A DNA stretch of 47,710 bases from Thermobacillus xylanilyticus (GCF_907165215.1 NZ_CAJRAY010000057.1:1-47710); one strand, 5' to 3'. Shown: positions 16,386-27,197, counted from the stretch's first letter. Notes: a model not told the origin generated them from the letters alone. Numbers and translations: made by a program.

Positions 16386-17173
16386 GAGGATGTTACATCG
16401 GAAACAACCGGGTATTGGTCAGCCTGACGTGGGGCGGCAAACTGATCGTTCATGCCAATGATATGAGCATCTCTCCCGATTTGATCATTCACGGCATCTA
16501 CGACGTGCCTTTGACAAATTTTCTCTTGAAGAATCTCAAACCCCACCATGTCTTTGTTGATGTTGGCGCGAACATGGGGCTCTTTACGGTTTTGGCCGGT
16601 TATTTGGTGGGAGCGAAAGGAAAAGTTATCGCCTTTGAAGCAAATATTAACCACTATGAACTCATCAAAGACAATATCGCACTCAATTATTTGACCGGAA
16701 ATACGCTGGTCTTTCATGCAGCGGTTTATTCAACGGAGACGCGGTTAACCTTTCACGCCACAGAAAGATTTATGGGAAACGGCTCGATTGTTCCGCATGA
16801 TGATTTTTATAAAAATCGCTATAACGTCGATACGTTTCAGTCCTATGAAGTGGATGCGGTAGCTCTGGACGATGTATTGATTGAACTTCCGTACATTAAC
16901 TTTGTGAAGTTGGATATCGAAGGCGGCGAATATCATGCTTTTATGGGCATGCAGAGGTTGCTGGAGAAGAAGGCGATTGGAACCGTCATTTTTGAATTGA
17001 ACAAGAGAATGCTGGGCAAAGATTGGTTTTCTTTGTACAGCCGGTTAGCAGAATATCGCGATTTGCACGGTTATTCGTTCTTCCTTCTCAATCTAGAAGG
17101 AGATCTGAAGCCCATCGAGCTGGATGCTTTGTTTACGTTGGATGAAGTGCCTGCTGTTGTCATGACAGCATAA
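16382..17173 (+). CDS. FkbM-type SAM methyltransferase
   Basis: Predicted S-adenosylmethionine-dependent O-methyltransferase (263 residues), likely methylating a sugar or glycan hydroxyl. The start is the TTG that overlaps the previous stop in TTGA and has GGAGGGGG 8 bases upstream; a TTG at 16364 lies within the binding site itself. Seen: SAM motif I VFVDVGANMGLFTVLAGYL, acidic ribose-binding residue in VIAFEANINHYELI, and FVKLDIEGGEYHAFMG, the signature of the FkbM family. Flanked by glycosyltransferases, so it probably caps or decorates the same glycan. Confidence 0.9.
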   Translation: MRGCYIGNNRVLVSLTWGGKLIVHANDMSISPDLIIHGIYDVPLTNFLLKNLKPHHVFVDVGANMGLFTVLAGYLVGAKGKVIAFEANINHYELIKDNIALNYLTGNTLVFHAAVYSTETRLTFHATERFMGNGSIVPHDDFYKNRYNVDTFQSYEVDAVALDDVLIELPYINFVKLDIEGGEYHAFMGMQRLLEKKAIGTVIFELNKRMLGKDWFSLYSRLAEYRDLHGYSFFLLNLEGDLKPIELDALFTLDEVPAVVMTA

Positions 17174-17196
17174 TAAAATGACAGGGTGATACCGCT

Positions 17197-19059
17197 TTGG
17201 ATATATCCGCTGAGATACAACAACAATACTACAAGCGCATTCATTCTTACCTGTTGAATTATAAGCCTGGTGAAAAGCGCTGGAAAATAGACAACTGCAT
17301 GGATGGCGCAAAGAAGAGGAAGTTGACCGTTGCCTATATCATGAATCACGTGAGAGTTTGCGGCGGTGTCAAAATCATCTTCGAGCATACCCAGCGTCTG
17401 GTCGAGCGTGGTCATGATGTCTACATCGTCAGCCATGCGGCAAGACCGGATTGGTTTGATCTGAAGGCCGAATTTATTACCGTGCCCCCTCAGTTCAGCA
17501 GAGTGCAATATGTTTCCGAAGATGTGGACATTATCGTGTGCACGGTTGCGGATCAGTTGCCGGAATGCTTTTTATTGTCCAACAAACCGGTGGTGATGTT
17601 CGAGCAAGGAGATACCTACATCTTTGAATTCGAAAAAAATCCCCCCGGGAAGAAAGAATATTTTGCAAAGTTATGGAGCATACCGGTTCCGGTATTCGGG
17701 GTATCAAAGGTATTGGTGGATACGTTGCAACGCCATCTCGGAGTTCAGGGCACGATTATTCACAACGCATTGGACCCCAATATTTACTATCCCCGGGCCG
17801 AACACTCCAACCCTTCGAAACCTGCGATACTGTTTGTCGGAAGAGAAGATGTTCCATTCAAGGGAATACAAGATGTTCGAAAGGCGTTGGAGATCGTAAG
17901 AGAATCGGGCAGAGCGTTCGATGAAGTCTGGGTCACTCAGGTGAAACCCAAATCTTCATTTGAGGGGAAGCTCTATGTCGATCCCTCGCAAGCGGAACTG
18001 GGAAATATTTACCGAATGTGCGACATTTATGTTTCTGGTTCATATTATGAATCTTTCTCGTTGCCGCCGCTGGAAGCGATGGCGTGCGGATGCGCCGTGG
18101 TCTCGACTGACAATGAAGGAGTTTTGGAGTATGCGCAACATGGCGTGAATTGTTTGCTGGGGAAAGTCGGAGATCCGGGCAGCCTGGCGCAACGCATTAT
18201 CGAGTTGATCGACGATCAGCAGAAAAGAGAGTATCTTGTCCAGAACGGATATCAAACCGCTGCCCGTTTCAATTGGAACAACATTATGTCACAATGGGAG
18301 GATTACCTTGGTGCAATCGTCCAGAATTGGGAGACCGGCCGTTATCCCGGACTGCTCATCAAACGATTGCCTTCCCGTTTGAGCCAACAAGAAGCTATCC
18401 GAATCATACAAGATGCTGTTTCTCGTATGGAAGAAGAGTACTGCCTGTGGCTATTCGAAGGAGAAGCCCTGTCAGATTCGGATGTTGAACGGATCAGGCA
18501 CATTTTAAGCCACAGTCTGTCATCCATTTATGCTTTGCAAGTGCAGTATTCGAAAGATATTCCAGAGCACCCGGTAGCACGCCTGGAAAACAGGATATTC
18601 AAACGCCATTCAATCGTTTCTGACGTATCCGACCTGTCGCAGTCCATGGTTATTCCCGTTCAATTGGAGGGTGTCGGCGACTCCTGCTTCCTCCCGGACT
18701 GGCTGAGAGAAACCCGTTTGCAGTACTCCCGTGGCGATTATGAAGGTATTATTGTCCATTTGAAGAGCAGGTATGCAGCGCTTTCTCAAGATGACAAGCC
18801 TGTAGCGGTCAAATGGCTGGCACTCGCTTTGATGGAGAAAGACAGGCTTACGGATTGTATGGATGTACTGAGCAAAGCGATGCAATCGTTTCCTTCGTAT
18901 AGTGACCTCTCGTATCTGCTCGGCAGAGTATTACTCTTTGCGGGCGACGTGAAAAGGGCGGAGATGTGCTTCAAATTGGCAAAGACGTCAGGGACGGCCG
19001 CATTGTTCAAGGAGTATTTCCACGATATGGAAAAAATATGCAGCATGTACCTGCAGTGA
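17197..19059 (+). CDS. Family 4 glycosyltransferase with C-terminal helical repeats
   Basis: It encodes 620 residues from a TTG with AGGGTGAT 7 bases upstream. Seen: about 45 residues of N-terminal extension, then a GT-B transferase: VAYIMNHVRVCGGVKIIFEHTQRLVERGHDVYIVSH; domain junction IIHNALDPNIYYP; ILFVGREDVPFKGIQDVRKAL; and MCDIYVSGSYYESFSLPPLEAMACGCAVVSTDNEGVLEYAQHGVN with the E-x7-E donor-binding motif. From about residue 395 the protein leaves the GT fold; residues 520-620 (LRETRLQYSRGDYEGIIVHLKSRYAAL; SYLLGRVLLFAGDVKRAEMCFKLAKTSG) look like TPRs. TPR tails recur in three enzymes of this island. Third gene of the plus-strand glycosylation transcript; no terminator is obvious after it. 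Confidence 0.88.
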   Translation: MDISAEIQQQYYKRIHSYLLNYKPGEKRWKIDNCMDGAKKRKLTVAYIMNHVRVCGGVKIIFEHTQRLVERGHDVYIVSHAARPDWFDLKAEFITVPPQFSRVQYVSEDVDIIVCTVADQLPECFLLSNKPVVMFEQGDTYIFEFEKNPPGKKEYFAKLWSIPVPVFGVSKVLVDTLQRHLGVQGTIIHNALDPNIYYPRAEHSNPSKPAILFVGREDVPFKGIQDVRKALEIVRESGRAFDEVWVTQVKPKSSFEGKLYVDPSQAELGNIYRMCDIYVSGSYYESFSLPPLEAMACGCAVVSTDNEGVLEYAQHGVNCLLGKVGDPGSLAQRIIELIDDQQKREYLVQNGYQTAARFNWNNIMSQWEDYLGAIVQNWETGRYPGLLIKRLPSRLSQQEAIRIIQDAVSRMEEEYCLWLFEGEALSDSDVERIRHILSHSLSSIYALQVQYSKDIPEHPVARLENRIFKRHSIVSDVSDLSQSMVIPVQLEGVGDSCFLPDWLRETRLQYSRGDYEGIIVHLKSRYAALSQDDKPVAVKWLALALMEKDRLTDCMDVLSKAMQSFPSYSDLSYLLGRVLLFAGDVKRAEMCFKLAKTSGTAALFKEYFHDMEKICSMYLQ

Positions 19060-19106
19060 TTTGCGGCATTGGGACAGTCTGGAATGAATTCGCTTTCAAA
19101 AAATGT

Positions 19107-19135
19107 TTGACTTTGTTTTCCCCGGAGTGTATAGT
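19107..19135 (+). promoter_or_regulatory. SigA promoter of the cold-shock gene
   Basis: TTGACT (19107-19112), 17 bases, TATAGT (19130-19135). It leaves a leader of about 60 bases before the csp start; cold-shock mRNAs commonly carry such leaders. Confidence 0.8.
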
Positions 19136-19203
19136 CAAGTTGTGGGCCATGATAAAACCGTGTCGCCTCACAGCCATATGAACACGAAGGGAATGTATGT
19201 TTG

Positions 19204-19404
19204 ATGCAAGGAAGAGTAAAATGGTTTAACGCGGAAAAAGGCTATGGATTCATCGAGACGGAGGAAGGCGGCGACGTATTCGTTCACTTCTCCGCGATCC
19301 AAGCCGAAGGTTTCAAGACGCTCGAGGAAGGCCAAGCCGTCGAGTTCGACATCGTTCAAGGCGCACGCGGTCCACAAGCAGCCAACGTCGTTAAGCTGTC
19401 CTAA
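19204..19404 (+). CDS. csp: Cold-shock domain protein
   Basis: Single-stranded nucleic-acid binding protein, an RNA chaperone (66 residues). Seen: OB-fold with RNP1 KGYGFIE (residues 12-18) and RNP2 VFVHFSAIQ (about 27-35), GRVKWFN at the start. The ATG at 19204 gives the usual MQGRVKWFN beginning; a TTG three bases earlier is better spaced from GAAGGGA but would add one residue. Monocistronic: own SigA promoter and terminator. The codon use is markedly more biased (GC-ending) than the preceding glycosylation genes. Confidence 0.95.
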   Translation: MQGRVKWFNAEKGYGFIETEEGGDVFVHFSAIQAEGFKTLEEGQAVEFDIVQGARGPQAANVVKLS

Positions 19405-19443
19405 ACGTGAATCGAACTGTCAGACGTTGACCAAGGCCCCGTA

Positions 19444-19474
19444 CCCCCGGTTTCATCCGGGGGTTTCATTGTTT
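19444..19474 (+). terminator. Terminator of csp
   Basis: CCCCCGG-TTTCAT-CCGGGGG followed by TTTCATTGTTT. Confidence 0.85.
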
Positions 19475-19482
19475 GGCGGACC

Positions 19483-19503
19483 TTTCGGCCATACCGGCCG
19501 AAA
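19483..19503 (+). repeat. Small inverted repeat after csp
   Basis: TTTCGGCC-ATACC-GGCCGAAA directly follows the csp terminator. It could be a back-up terminator or belong to nothing. Confidence 0.4.
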
Positions 19504-19592
19504 CCGGTTCGTCCGAACCCGATAAGCGCCATATTTCTGGTCTAAAAATTCAAAAAATTCAAAAATTATTCACGGAAAAGAGTGTTAAGTTT

Positions 19593-19622
19593 TTGTAAAT
19601 GCCTGGGCCGATGTGCTACAAT
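19593..19622 (+). promoter_or_regulatory. Candidate SigA promoter of hpf
   Basis: TTGTAA (19593-19598), 18 bases, TACAAT (19617-19622), 30 bases ahead of hpf. In B. subtilis hpf also has stress (SigB/SigH) promoters; none is clear here. Confidence 0.6.
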
Positions 19623-19652
19623 GAAATCAGGTCAGATAAGGAGGAGTGCGAT

Positions 19653-20207
19653 ATGAGGTTCAACATCCGTGGCCGACAATTGCCTGTAACGGAAGCACTG
19701 AGGGATTACGCCGAGAAAAAGCTGTCCCGGCTGGACAAGTATTTCGAGGCGCCTCTTGCCTCAGACGCACAAGTCACGCTCTCCGTCATCAAGAACAAGC
19801 ATGTCGTCGAAGTGACCATTCCGCTTCCGGGCGTGCTGCTCCGGGCCGAGGAACGGCATGACGACATGTACGCGGCGATCGACCTGGTTGTGGACAAGCT
19901 CGAGCGTCAGATCCGCAAGCACAAGACCCGTGTGAACCGCAAACTCCGCCAGGACCGGGGATTGAAAGCGTTGTTCACGGAAGATTCGGCCGGCGCGGTC
20001 ACCGTTGCCGAAGCCGAGGAAGACGACGCTTTCGAAGTTGTCCGCACGAAGCGGCACACGCTGAAGCCGATGGATGTGGACGAAGCGATTCTGCAGATGA
20101 ATCTGCTCGGTCACAACTTCTTCGTCTTCATCAACGATGACACGAAGGAAGTCAATGTCGTTTACCGCCGCCATGACGGCAAATACGGACTCATTGAACA
20201 AGGTTGA
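19653..20207 (+). CDS. hpf: Ribosome hibernation promoting factor, long form
   Basis: Binds the 30S decoding region and, in the long form, joins two ribosomes into inactive 100S dimers in stationary phase. It encodes 184 residues from the ATG at 19653 (AAGGAGG about 9 bases upstream); an in-frame ATG at 19599 lies ahead of the -10 element. Seen: N-terminal S30AE domain (MRFNIRGRQLPVTEALRDYAEKKLSRLDKYF ... VTLSVIKNKHVVEVTIPLPGVLLRAEERHDDMYAAIDLVVDKLERQIRKHKTR, residues 1-105), a linker, and the C-terminal dimerisation domain (VVRTKRHTLKPMDVDEAILQMNLLGHNFFVFINDDTKEVNVVYRRHDGKYGLIEQ). It stands alone between promoter and terminator, next to secA as in B. subtilis. Confidence 0.96.
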   Translation: MRFNIRGRQLPVTEALRDYAEKKLSRLDKYFEAPLASDAQVTLSVIKNKHVVEVTIPLPGVLLRAEERHDDMYAAIDLVVDKLERQIRKHKTRVNRKLRQDRGLKALFTEDSAGAVTVAEAEEDDAFEVVRTKRHTLKPMDVDEAILQMNLLGHNFFVFINDDTKEVNVVYRRHDGKYGLIEQG

Positions 20208-20230
20208 TGGTTTGTTCATCCAGGATTGCG

Positions 20231-20255
20231 GCCGGCCCGGAAGGGCCGGCTTTTC
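20231..20255 (+). terminator. Terminator of hpf
   Basis: GCCGGCCC-GGAA-GGGCCGGC followed by TTTTCT, 23 bases after the hpf stop. Confidence 0.88.
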
Positions 20256-20283
20256 TGATATGCGGCCCGGGCGGCGGACGGGT

Positions 20284-20312
20284 TTGCCACGCTTCCGCCG
20301 AACTGCTACAAT
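20284..20312 (+). promoter_or_regulatory. SigA promoter of secA-prfB
   Basis: TTGCCA (20284-20289), 17 bases, TACAAT (20307-20312), 40 bases before secA. Confidence 0.75.
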
Positions 20313-20351
20313 TGATTTTATGAGTTGACAGACGAAAGGGGCTCTCACGCC

Positions 20352-22871
<2,520 letters not shown>

Positions 22872-22912
22872 TCTGCGGCGGAAATTTTCAAATTTGAGGT
22901 GACCAGCGAACC

Positions 22913-24023
22913 ATGATTGACGCAAGCGTCAAACAAGACCTGCGCGAGATGGCGAAGCGGCTCCAAGCACTCAGGGGGTCTCTTTGACTTAGATCTCAAG
23001 CAGGAGATCATTGCGGATTATGAAGAGAAGATGACGGCGCCCGATTTCTGGGATGACAATGACCGGGCGCAGAAACTGATTGCCGAGCTCAACGCGGTGA
23101 AGTCCGTCGTCGAAACCTACAACCGGCTGACGGGCGATCATGCGGATCTCGAGACGCTGCTCGAGTTGGCGGAAGAAGAAGGCGACGAGTCGCTGGAAGC
23201 CGAACTGGCGGAAGGCGTGGCCAAGCTCGTCCGCGACATCGGCGATTTCGAGCTGCAGCTTCTGCTGAACCAGCCGTATGACCGGCTGAACGCGATCCTC
23301 GAACTGCACCCGGGCGCCGGCGGCACCGAATCGCAGGACTGGGCGCAAATGCTGTACCGGATGTACACCCGTTGGGCGGAGAAGCGCGGCTTCAAGGTGG
23401 AAGTGCTCGACTACCTGCCCGGCGACGAAGCCGGCATCAAAAGCGTGTCGATCCTCATCCGGGGGTACAACGCGTACGGCTATCTGAAAGCGGAGAAAGG
23501 CGTCCACCGGCTCGTCCGCATTTCGCCGTTCGACGCGTCCGGCAGACGCCACACATCGTTCGTCTCCTGCGACGTCGTGCCGGAGATTGACGACGACGTC
23601 GAGATCGAAATCCGGCCGGAGGATCTGAAGATCGACACGTACCGCTCGAGCGGCGCCGGCGGCCAGCACGTCAACAAGACGGAATCGGCGGTCCGGATCA
23701 CCCATATCCCGACCGGCATCATCGTCGCGTGCCAGTCGGAACGCTCGCAGATCCAGAACCGCGAGCGGGCGATGAAGATGCTCCGTTCGAAGCTGTACGA
23801 GCTGAAGATCGAAGAGCAGCGGAAAGAACTGGCGGCCATTCGCGGCGAACAGACGGACATCGCGTGGGGGAACCAGATCCGCTCCTACGTCTTCCATCCG
23901 TACAGCATGGTGAAGGACCACCGCACCCAATTCGAGACCGGCAACGTGCAAGCGGTGATGGACGGGGATCTCGACGGCTTCATCGACGCTTATCTGCGCA
24001 GCCAGATCCGGCAAGATTCGTAA
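22913..24023 (+). CDS. prfB: Peptide chain release factor 2, with programmed +1 frameshift
   Basis: Recognises UAA and UGA stop codons and triggers peptide release. The reading frame starts at the ATG at 22913, runs 24 codons ([20 protein letters not shown]...), meets TGA at 22985-22987 and continues in the +1 frame from GAC at 22986, giving about 369 residues. The site is AGGGGG-TCT-CTT-TGA-C: an internal Shine-Dalgarno-like element, the slippery CTT and the UGA that the protein itself reads. This autoregulates RF2: low RF2 favours the shift. Seen in the body: codon-recognition tripeptide SPF at residues 204-206 and the catalytic GGQ at 249-251 within [18 protein letters not shown] start taken in the second frame (TTG 22917) would give a spurious N-terminus. 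Confidence 0.96.
22973..22988 (+). promoter_or_regulatory. prfB recoding signal
   Basis: AGGGGG, 3 bases, CTT, TGA, C: the conserved +1 frameshift signal of prfB. The spacer codon is TCT where many species have TAT. Confidence 0.95.
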
Positions 24024-24053
24024 ATTTTAATCCTTCGATTCGACCATCCATGA

Positions 24054-24059
24054 TATAAT
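24054..24059 (+). promoter_or_regulatory. Candidate -10 of the coiled-coil gene
   Basis: TATAAT about 100 bases ahead of the gene; the -35 (about 24031-24036) is poor. The leader of about 100 bases shows no clear structure. Confidence 0.45.
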
Positions 24060-24162
24060 CGTCGTGGAACTGCCCCGTGATCTGCGGTTGCCCATTGCCC
24101 CAGGCCGCGCGCCGCGATCCGTTCCATAACCTGAAGCAAATCGGGAGGATGGATCGGAGCCT

Positions 24163-24756
24163 ATGGAAAGCAGCATTCTTCAAGCGCTCGCGCAGATGGA
24201 AAGCCGGATCCGCGAAGACATCGGCGGACTTCGTTCGGAAGTCGGCGAACTTCGGGTGAAGGTGGATGGTCTCGAATCAAGGATCGATGGACTCGAGTCG
24301 AAGGTAGACGGACTTGAGACAAGGATCGGCGGGCTCGAGTCGAGGATGGACCGACTTGAGTCAAGGATGGACCGACTTGAGTCAAGGATGGACGGACTTG
24401 AGTCAAGGATGGACGGACTCGAGTCGAAGGTAAACGGACTTGAGTCGAGGATGGATGGGCTCGAGACAAGGATCGGCGGACTTGAGTCGAGGATGGACGG
24501 GTTCGAGTCGAAGATGGATGGTTTGCGCGCGGATGTTGACGAACTTCGTTCGGAGACCGGCAGGCTTCGTTCGGATGTCGATGAGCTTCGTCAGGAAATG
24601 AACCGCCGGTTTGACAATATCGAAGAGAAGCAGATCGAACTGATTGCGCGCTATACCAGCATGCACTCACGCAAACTGGAAGCCGACCGTTTTGAGATCG
24701 ATGCGTTGAAACTCCGTGTCGATCGTCTCGAATACATTACGAAACATATGGCATGA
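24163..24756 (+). CDS. Heptad-repeat coiled-coil protein
   Basis: Not assignable to a characterised family. It encodes 197 residues; almost the whole protein is a regular seven-residue repeat with the pattern (M/V/I)DGLESR, from about residue 34 to 117, followed by related heptads VDELRSE/TGRLRSD/VDELRQE and a C-terminal part (NRRFDNIEEKQIELIARYTSMHSRKLEADRFEIDALKLRVDRLEYITKHMA). Leucine and Met/Val/Ile occupy the a and d positions, so it should form a long parallel coiled coil. No signal peptide or membrane span. The DNA repeat unit is 21 bases, so copy number can change without a frameshift. It stands alone between prfB and the convergent TetR gene. The start has only a close GGAG (3 bases), so initiation may be weak. 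Confidence 0.8.
   Translation: MESSILQALAQMESRIREDIGGLRSEVGELRVKVDGLESRIDGLESKVDGLETRIGGLESRMDRLESRMDRLESRMDGLESRMDGLESKVNGLESRMDGLETRIGGLESRMDGFESKMDGLRADVDELRSETGRLRSDVDELRQEMNRRFDNIEEKQIELIARYTSMHSRKLEADRFEIDALKLRVDRLEYITKHMA
24262..24513 (+). repeat. Tandem 21-bp coding repeat, twelve units
   Basis: Units begin at 24262 and every 21 bases; units at 24346 and 24367 are identical at base level. A segment coding ETRIGGLESRMD recurs 147 bases (seven units) apart, pointing to block duplication as well as single-unit slippage. Confidence 0.9.
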
Positions 24757-24762
24757 CGACCA

Positions 24763-24798
24763 GCCGCCCGGACGCTCACCGGGCGGCTTGCTGTTCGT
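24763..24798 (+). terminator. Terminator after the coiled-coil gene
   Basis: GCCGCCCGG-ACGCTCA-CCGGGCGGC, followed by the weak tail TTGCTGTTCG. The convergent tetR stop lies 28 bases on. Confidence 0.7.
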
Positions 24799-24814
24799 TC
24801 GGATTTAACCACTT

Positions 24815-25405
24815 CTACGGTTGGGCGGACCAATCATTCGGCGCGGCGATGCCGTATAGGAACATTGTGCGGAACTGCTCGCCGAGCAGCCGCAAATCGT
24901 GGAACTGGGCCAGCACGTCGGGCCGGGCGAAAAACTCGGTGACGCCCTGCATGTACACCATCAGGATGTGGGGGGACAGTTCCTTGCGGATGACGCCTTC
25001 CTCCTGGCCGCGCACGATCAGGTCGCGCAGCTGGTCGTGCATGTGCTCCCGGTAATAGTGCAGCAAGTCCGCTATGATCTGCGGATACAGCTCCAGGCTT
25101 TCCCGGATGAACCGCTCGGGCACGACAGGCATGTTCTGGTAATCGAGGATCGACGCGAGGGCCGACAAGGTGTCCGGGCTTTCCTCGATCTTCCGGTTCA
25201 TGATCTCGTGCTGTTCCCGCACATAGCGTTCCATCACCGCGCCGACCAGCCGGTCCTTGCTTTGAAAATATTTGTAGATCGTCATTTTGGCGGCCGGGAC
25301 GGCGGCAGCGATGTCATCCATGCTGACGTCGGCAACCCCCCGGGCAAAAAAGAGTTCCGTCGCCTTCTCCAGAATCTGCTCCCGTTTGTTCCGTTTCAAA
25401 TCCAA
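24815..25405 (-). CDS. TetR family regulator
   Basis: DNA-binding repressor (196 residues) with a TTG start behind GGGAG. Seen: N-terminal TetR helix-turn-helix KREQILEKATELFFARGVADVSMDDIAAAVPAAKMTIYKYFQSKDRLVGAVM (residues 7-58) and a helical C-terminal ligand domain that contains a long acidic helix (REQHEIMNRKIEESPDTLSALASILDYQ). It is the last gene of a minus-strand ABC transporter operon (44 bases after the permease), and probably represses that operon through the palindrome at 27172-27197. Ligand unknown; exporters with an ABC-2 permease of this type often move drugs or lipophilic peptides (family knowledge). Confidence 0.88.
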   Translation of the reverse strand: MDLKRNKREQILEKATELFFARGVADVSMDDIAAAVPAAKMTIYKYFQSKDRLVGAVMERYVREQHEIMNRKIEESPDTLSALASILDYQNMPVVPERFIRESLELYPQIIADLLHYYREHMHDQLRDLIVRGQEEGVIRKELSPHILMVYMQGVTEFFARPDVLAQFHDLRLLGEQFRTMFLYGIAAPNDWSAQP

Positions 25406-25448
25406 CCCACGTCTCCCGTCTTCGGCATTCCGCGGCCTTCAGGTTGTC

Positions 25449-26243
25449 TCAGCCGGTAATGTCTTTGTTGTGATAATACCCGATGGCTCCTAAGGCGCAC
25501 AAGAGACTGACCAGCACCATGACCGCCGCGCAGGGCGCGTCCAGTCCGCCGTTTTCCACGATGGCGGCCGCATCCGTGAAGGAGAACAGGCTCACATGGC
25601 GCAGGAAATCGAACCGGTCCGACAGCCCCGCCATAATATGCAGCGCGTAGGACAGGAACACGATGCCGAGAGCAAGCGACACGATGCTTCGGGTGCGCCG
25701 CATGACGGCCGAGAGCAGGAAGGACACGGAAGCGACGGTCACGTGAAGCAGGAAGGTTGCGAGCAAATACCACACGAGAATGTCCAGCTCCACCGCTTCA
25801 TCCGCAAACCCCGTGCAGGCGAAGCTGACCGCGGCGATGACCGCATTCAACATGAACAGGTTGGTGAGCACGGCGGCCAGCTTCTGACCCGTCACCTCAA
25901 TTCGGGTGACCGGCTTGGAGAGCAGGAACTCGGCGGTATGATCGTTTTCCTCCTTCGCCAGCATGCCCGCCGCGAGCAGTGCCGCGTACACGCTGCCGAC
26001 CAGCGTGTTGATCAGGTGCACTTCTACGCCGTAGAAGCCTGTATACGTGCCCAGATTCAAGGTGTCCATGCCGAACACTTTGGCAAGCGGCTCGGGGAAC
26101 ACGTTCAGCATCTCTTCCGCCGTCTGCGCATCCTCGGCGAAGGACGGATACACGCTCATCATCATCAGCACCAGCCCGCCCAGCACAAGACTCCAAATGA
26201 CAAGCCCCCGGGCATTGGATTTGAGTTCCCTTCTGAAAATCAT
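25449..26243 (-). CDS. ABC-2 type permease
   Basis: Membrane component of the exporter (264 residues). The ATG at 26243 is used (AAGGGG 10 bases upstream); a GTG at 26252 sits one base behind the binding site. Seen: an N-terminal cytoplasmic helix RRELKSNARG, then six membrane segments at about residues 15-33, 65-90, 112-138, 155-175, 180-198 and 235-258, with the large loop AEDAQTAEEMLNVFPEPLAKVFGMDTLNLGTYTGFYGVEVH after the first, typical of ABC-2 permeases. Overlaps or abuts the ATPase stop (26249) by few bases. Substrate unknown. Confidence 0.88.
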   Translation of the reverse strand: MIFRRELKSNARGLVIWSLVLGGLVLMMMSVYPSFAEDAQTAEEMLNVFPEPLAKVFGMDTLNLGTYTGFYGVEVHLINTLVGSVYAALLAAGMLAKEENDHTAEFLLSKPVTRIEVTGQKLAAVLTNLFMLNAVIAAVSFACTGFADEAVELDILVWYLLATFLLHVTVASVSFLLSAVMRRTRSIVSLALGIVFLSYALHIMAGLSDRFDFLRHVSLFSFTDAAAIVENGGLDAPCAAVMVLVSLLCALGAIGYYHNKDITG

Positions 26244-26248
26244 CCGCC

Positions 26249-27148
26249 TCACGCCCCTTCGTCCGTTTTGTACTCGTGCATGAAAATTTCCTCCAGCGAC
26301 GGTTCCCCGATGCGGATATCCGACAGGGGAAGCTGCCGGGCATAATCCAGCAGGTCGCGGATATTGCCGTTGTAGAGCAACGTCATAATATTACCGCTGA
26401 TGTCCTGGCGAATGATGCCGGGCAACTCGGATTCCCGCACCGGCTCCGGCCGGCTTTCGGCGGCGAAGGTGAGCTCGACCGTCTTGTAGCTGCCGCGGAC
26501 GAGTCTGCTCACCGACTCCACCCGGACGAGCCGGCCGTCCCGGATAATGGCGACACGCCCGCACATCCGCTGCACTTCGCTGAGAATATGGGAAGAGAAG
26601 AAAATCGTCGCTCCCCGTTCCTGTTCCTCTTTCAGCAGATCAAAAAATGCATGCTGCATGAGCGGATCGAGCCCGCCGGTCGGCTCGTCGAGAATAAGCA
26701 GCCGCGGACGGTGCAGAAGCGCCTGGATGATGCCGACCTTCTTCCGGTTGCCGAAACTGAGATCCGCAATCTTGCGCGACAGATCCAGATCGAGCCGCTC
26801 CGCCAGACGGCGCATGCGGTTTTCGTCCAATTTCCCGTAGAAGCCGGCGGAATAGCGCAGGAGATCCACGGCTTTCATATCGTCGTAATAGTGCACTTCA
26901 CTCGGCAGGTAACCCGTCTCGCGCCGGATTTCCCGGGACTGGCGCACAACGTCTTTGCCGAACACGCTGGCCGATCCCGCCGTGGGATGGATCAGATTGA
27001 GCAGGATGCGGATCGTGGTGCTTTTGCCCGCGCCGTTCGGACCGATAAAACCGAAAATTTCGCCTTCTTCGATCGAAAAGGACAGTCCCTCAATGCCCCG
27101 CCGCTTCCCGTACCGCTTCGTCAACCGGTCCAGTTCCACAATCGCCAT
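26249..27148 (-). CDS. ABC transporter ATP-binding protein
   Basis: ATPase of the exporter (299 residues). The start MAIVELDRLTKRYG is chosen with GGGGA 6 bases upstream; an ATG 26 codons earlier lies in the promoter/operator. Seen: Walker A GPNGAGKST (about residues 38-46), Q-loop YLPSEVHYY, signature LSFGNRKKVGIIQALLHRPRLLILDEPTGGLDPL with Walker B, and H-loop SSHILSEVQRM. The signature reads SFGNR instead of the usual SGGQR, as in ABC-2 exporters of the CcmA type. The C-terminal 80 residues are a helper domain. First gene of the operon. Confidence 0.9.
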   Translation of the reverse strand: MAIVELDRLTKRYGKRRGIEGLSFSIEEGEIFGFIGPNGAGKSTTIRILLNLIHPTAGSASVFGKDVVRQSREIRRETGYLPSEVHYYDDMKAVDLLRYSAGFYGKLDENRMRRLAERLDLDLSRKIADLSFGNRKKVGIIQALLHRPRLLILDEPTGGLDPLMQHAFFDLLKEEQERGATIFFSSHILSEVQRMCGRVAIIRDGRLVRVESVSRLVRGSYKTVELTFAAESRPEPVRESELPGIIRQDISGNIMTLLYNGNIRDLLDYARQLPLSDIRIGEPSLEEIFMHEYKTDEGA

Positions 27149-27171
27149 TCGGATTCCCCATTTCAAGAAAA

Positions 27172-27197
27172 TATACTTAAAATAATATTTGAGTATA
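27172..27197. promoter_or_regulatory. Palindromic operator candidate of the TetR-controlled operon
   Basis: TATACTTAAA (27172-27181) and TTTGAGTATA (27188-27197) form a near-perfect 26-base palindrome with one mismatch in each ten-base arm and an AT-rich centre. It directly abuts the -10 of the minus-strand promoter, as expected for a repressor site. Confidence 0.65.
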
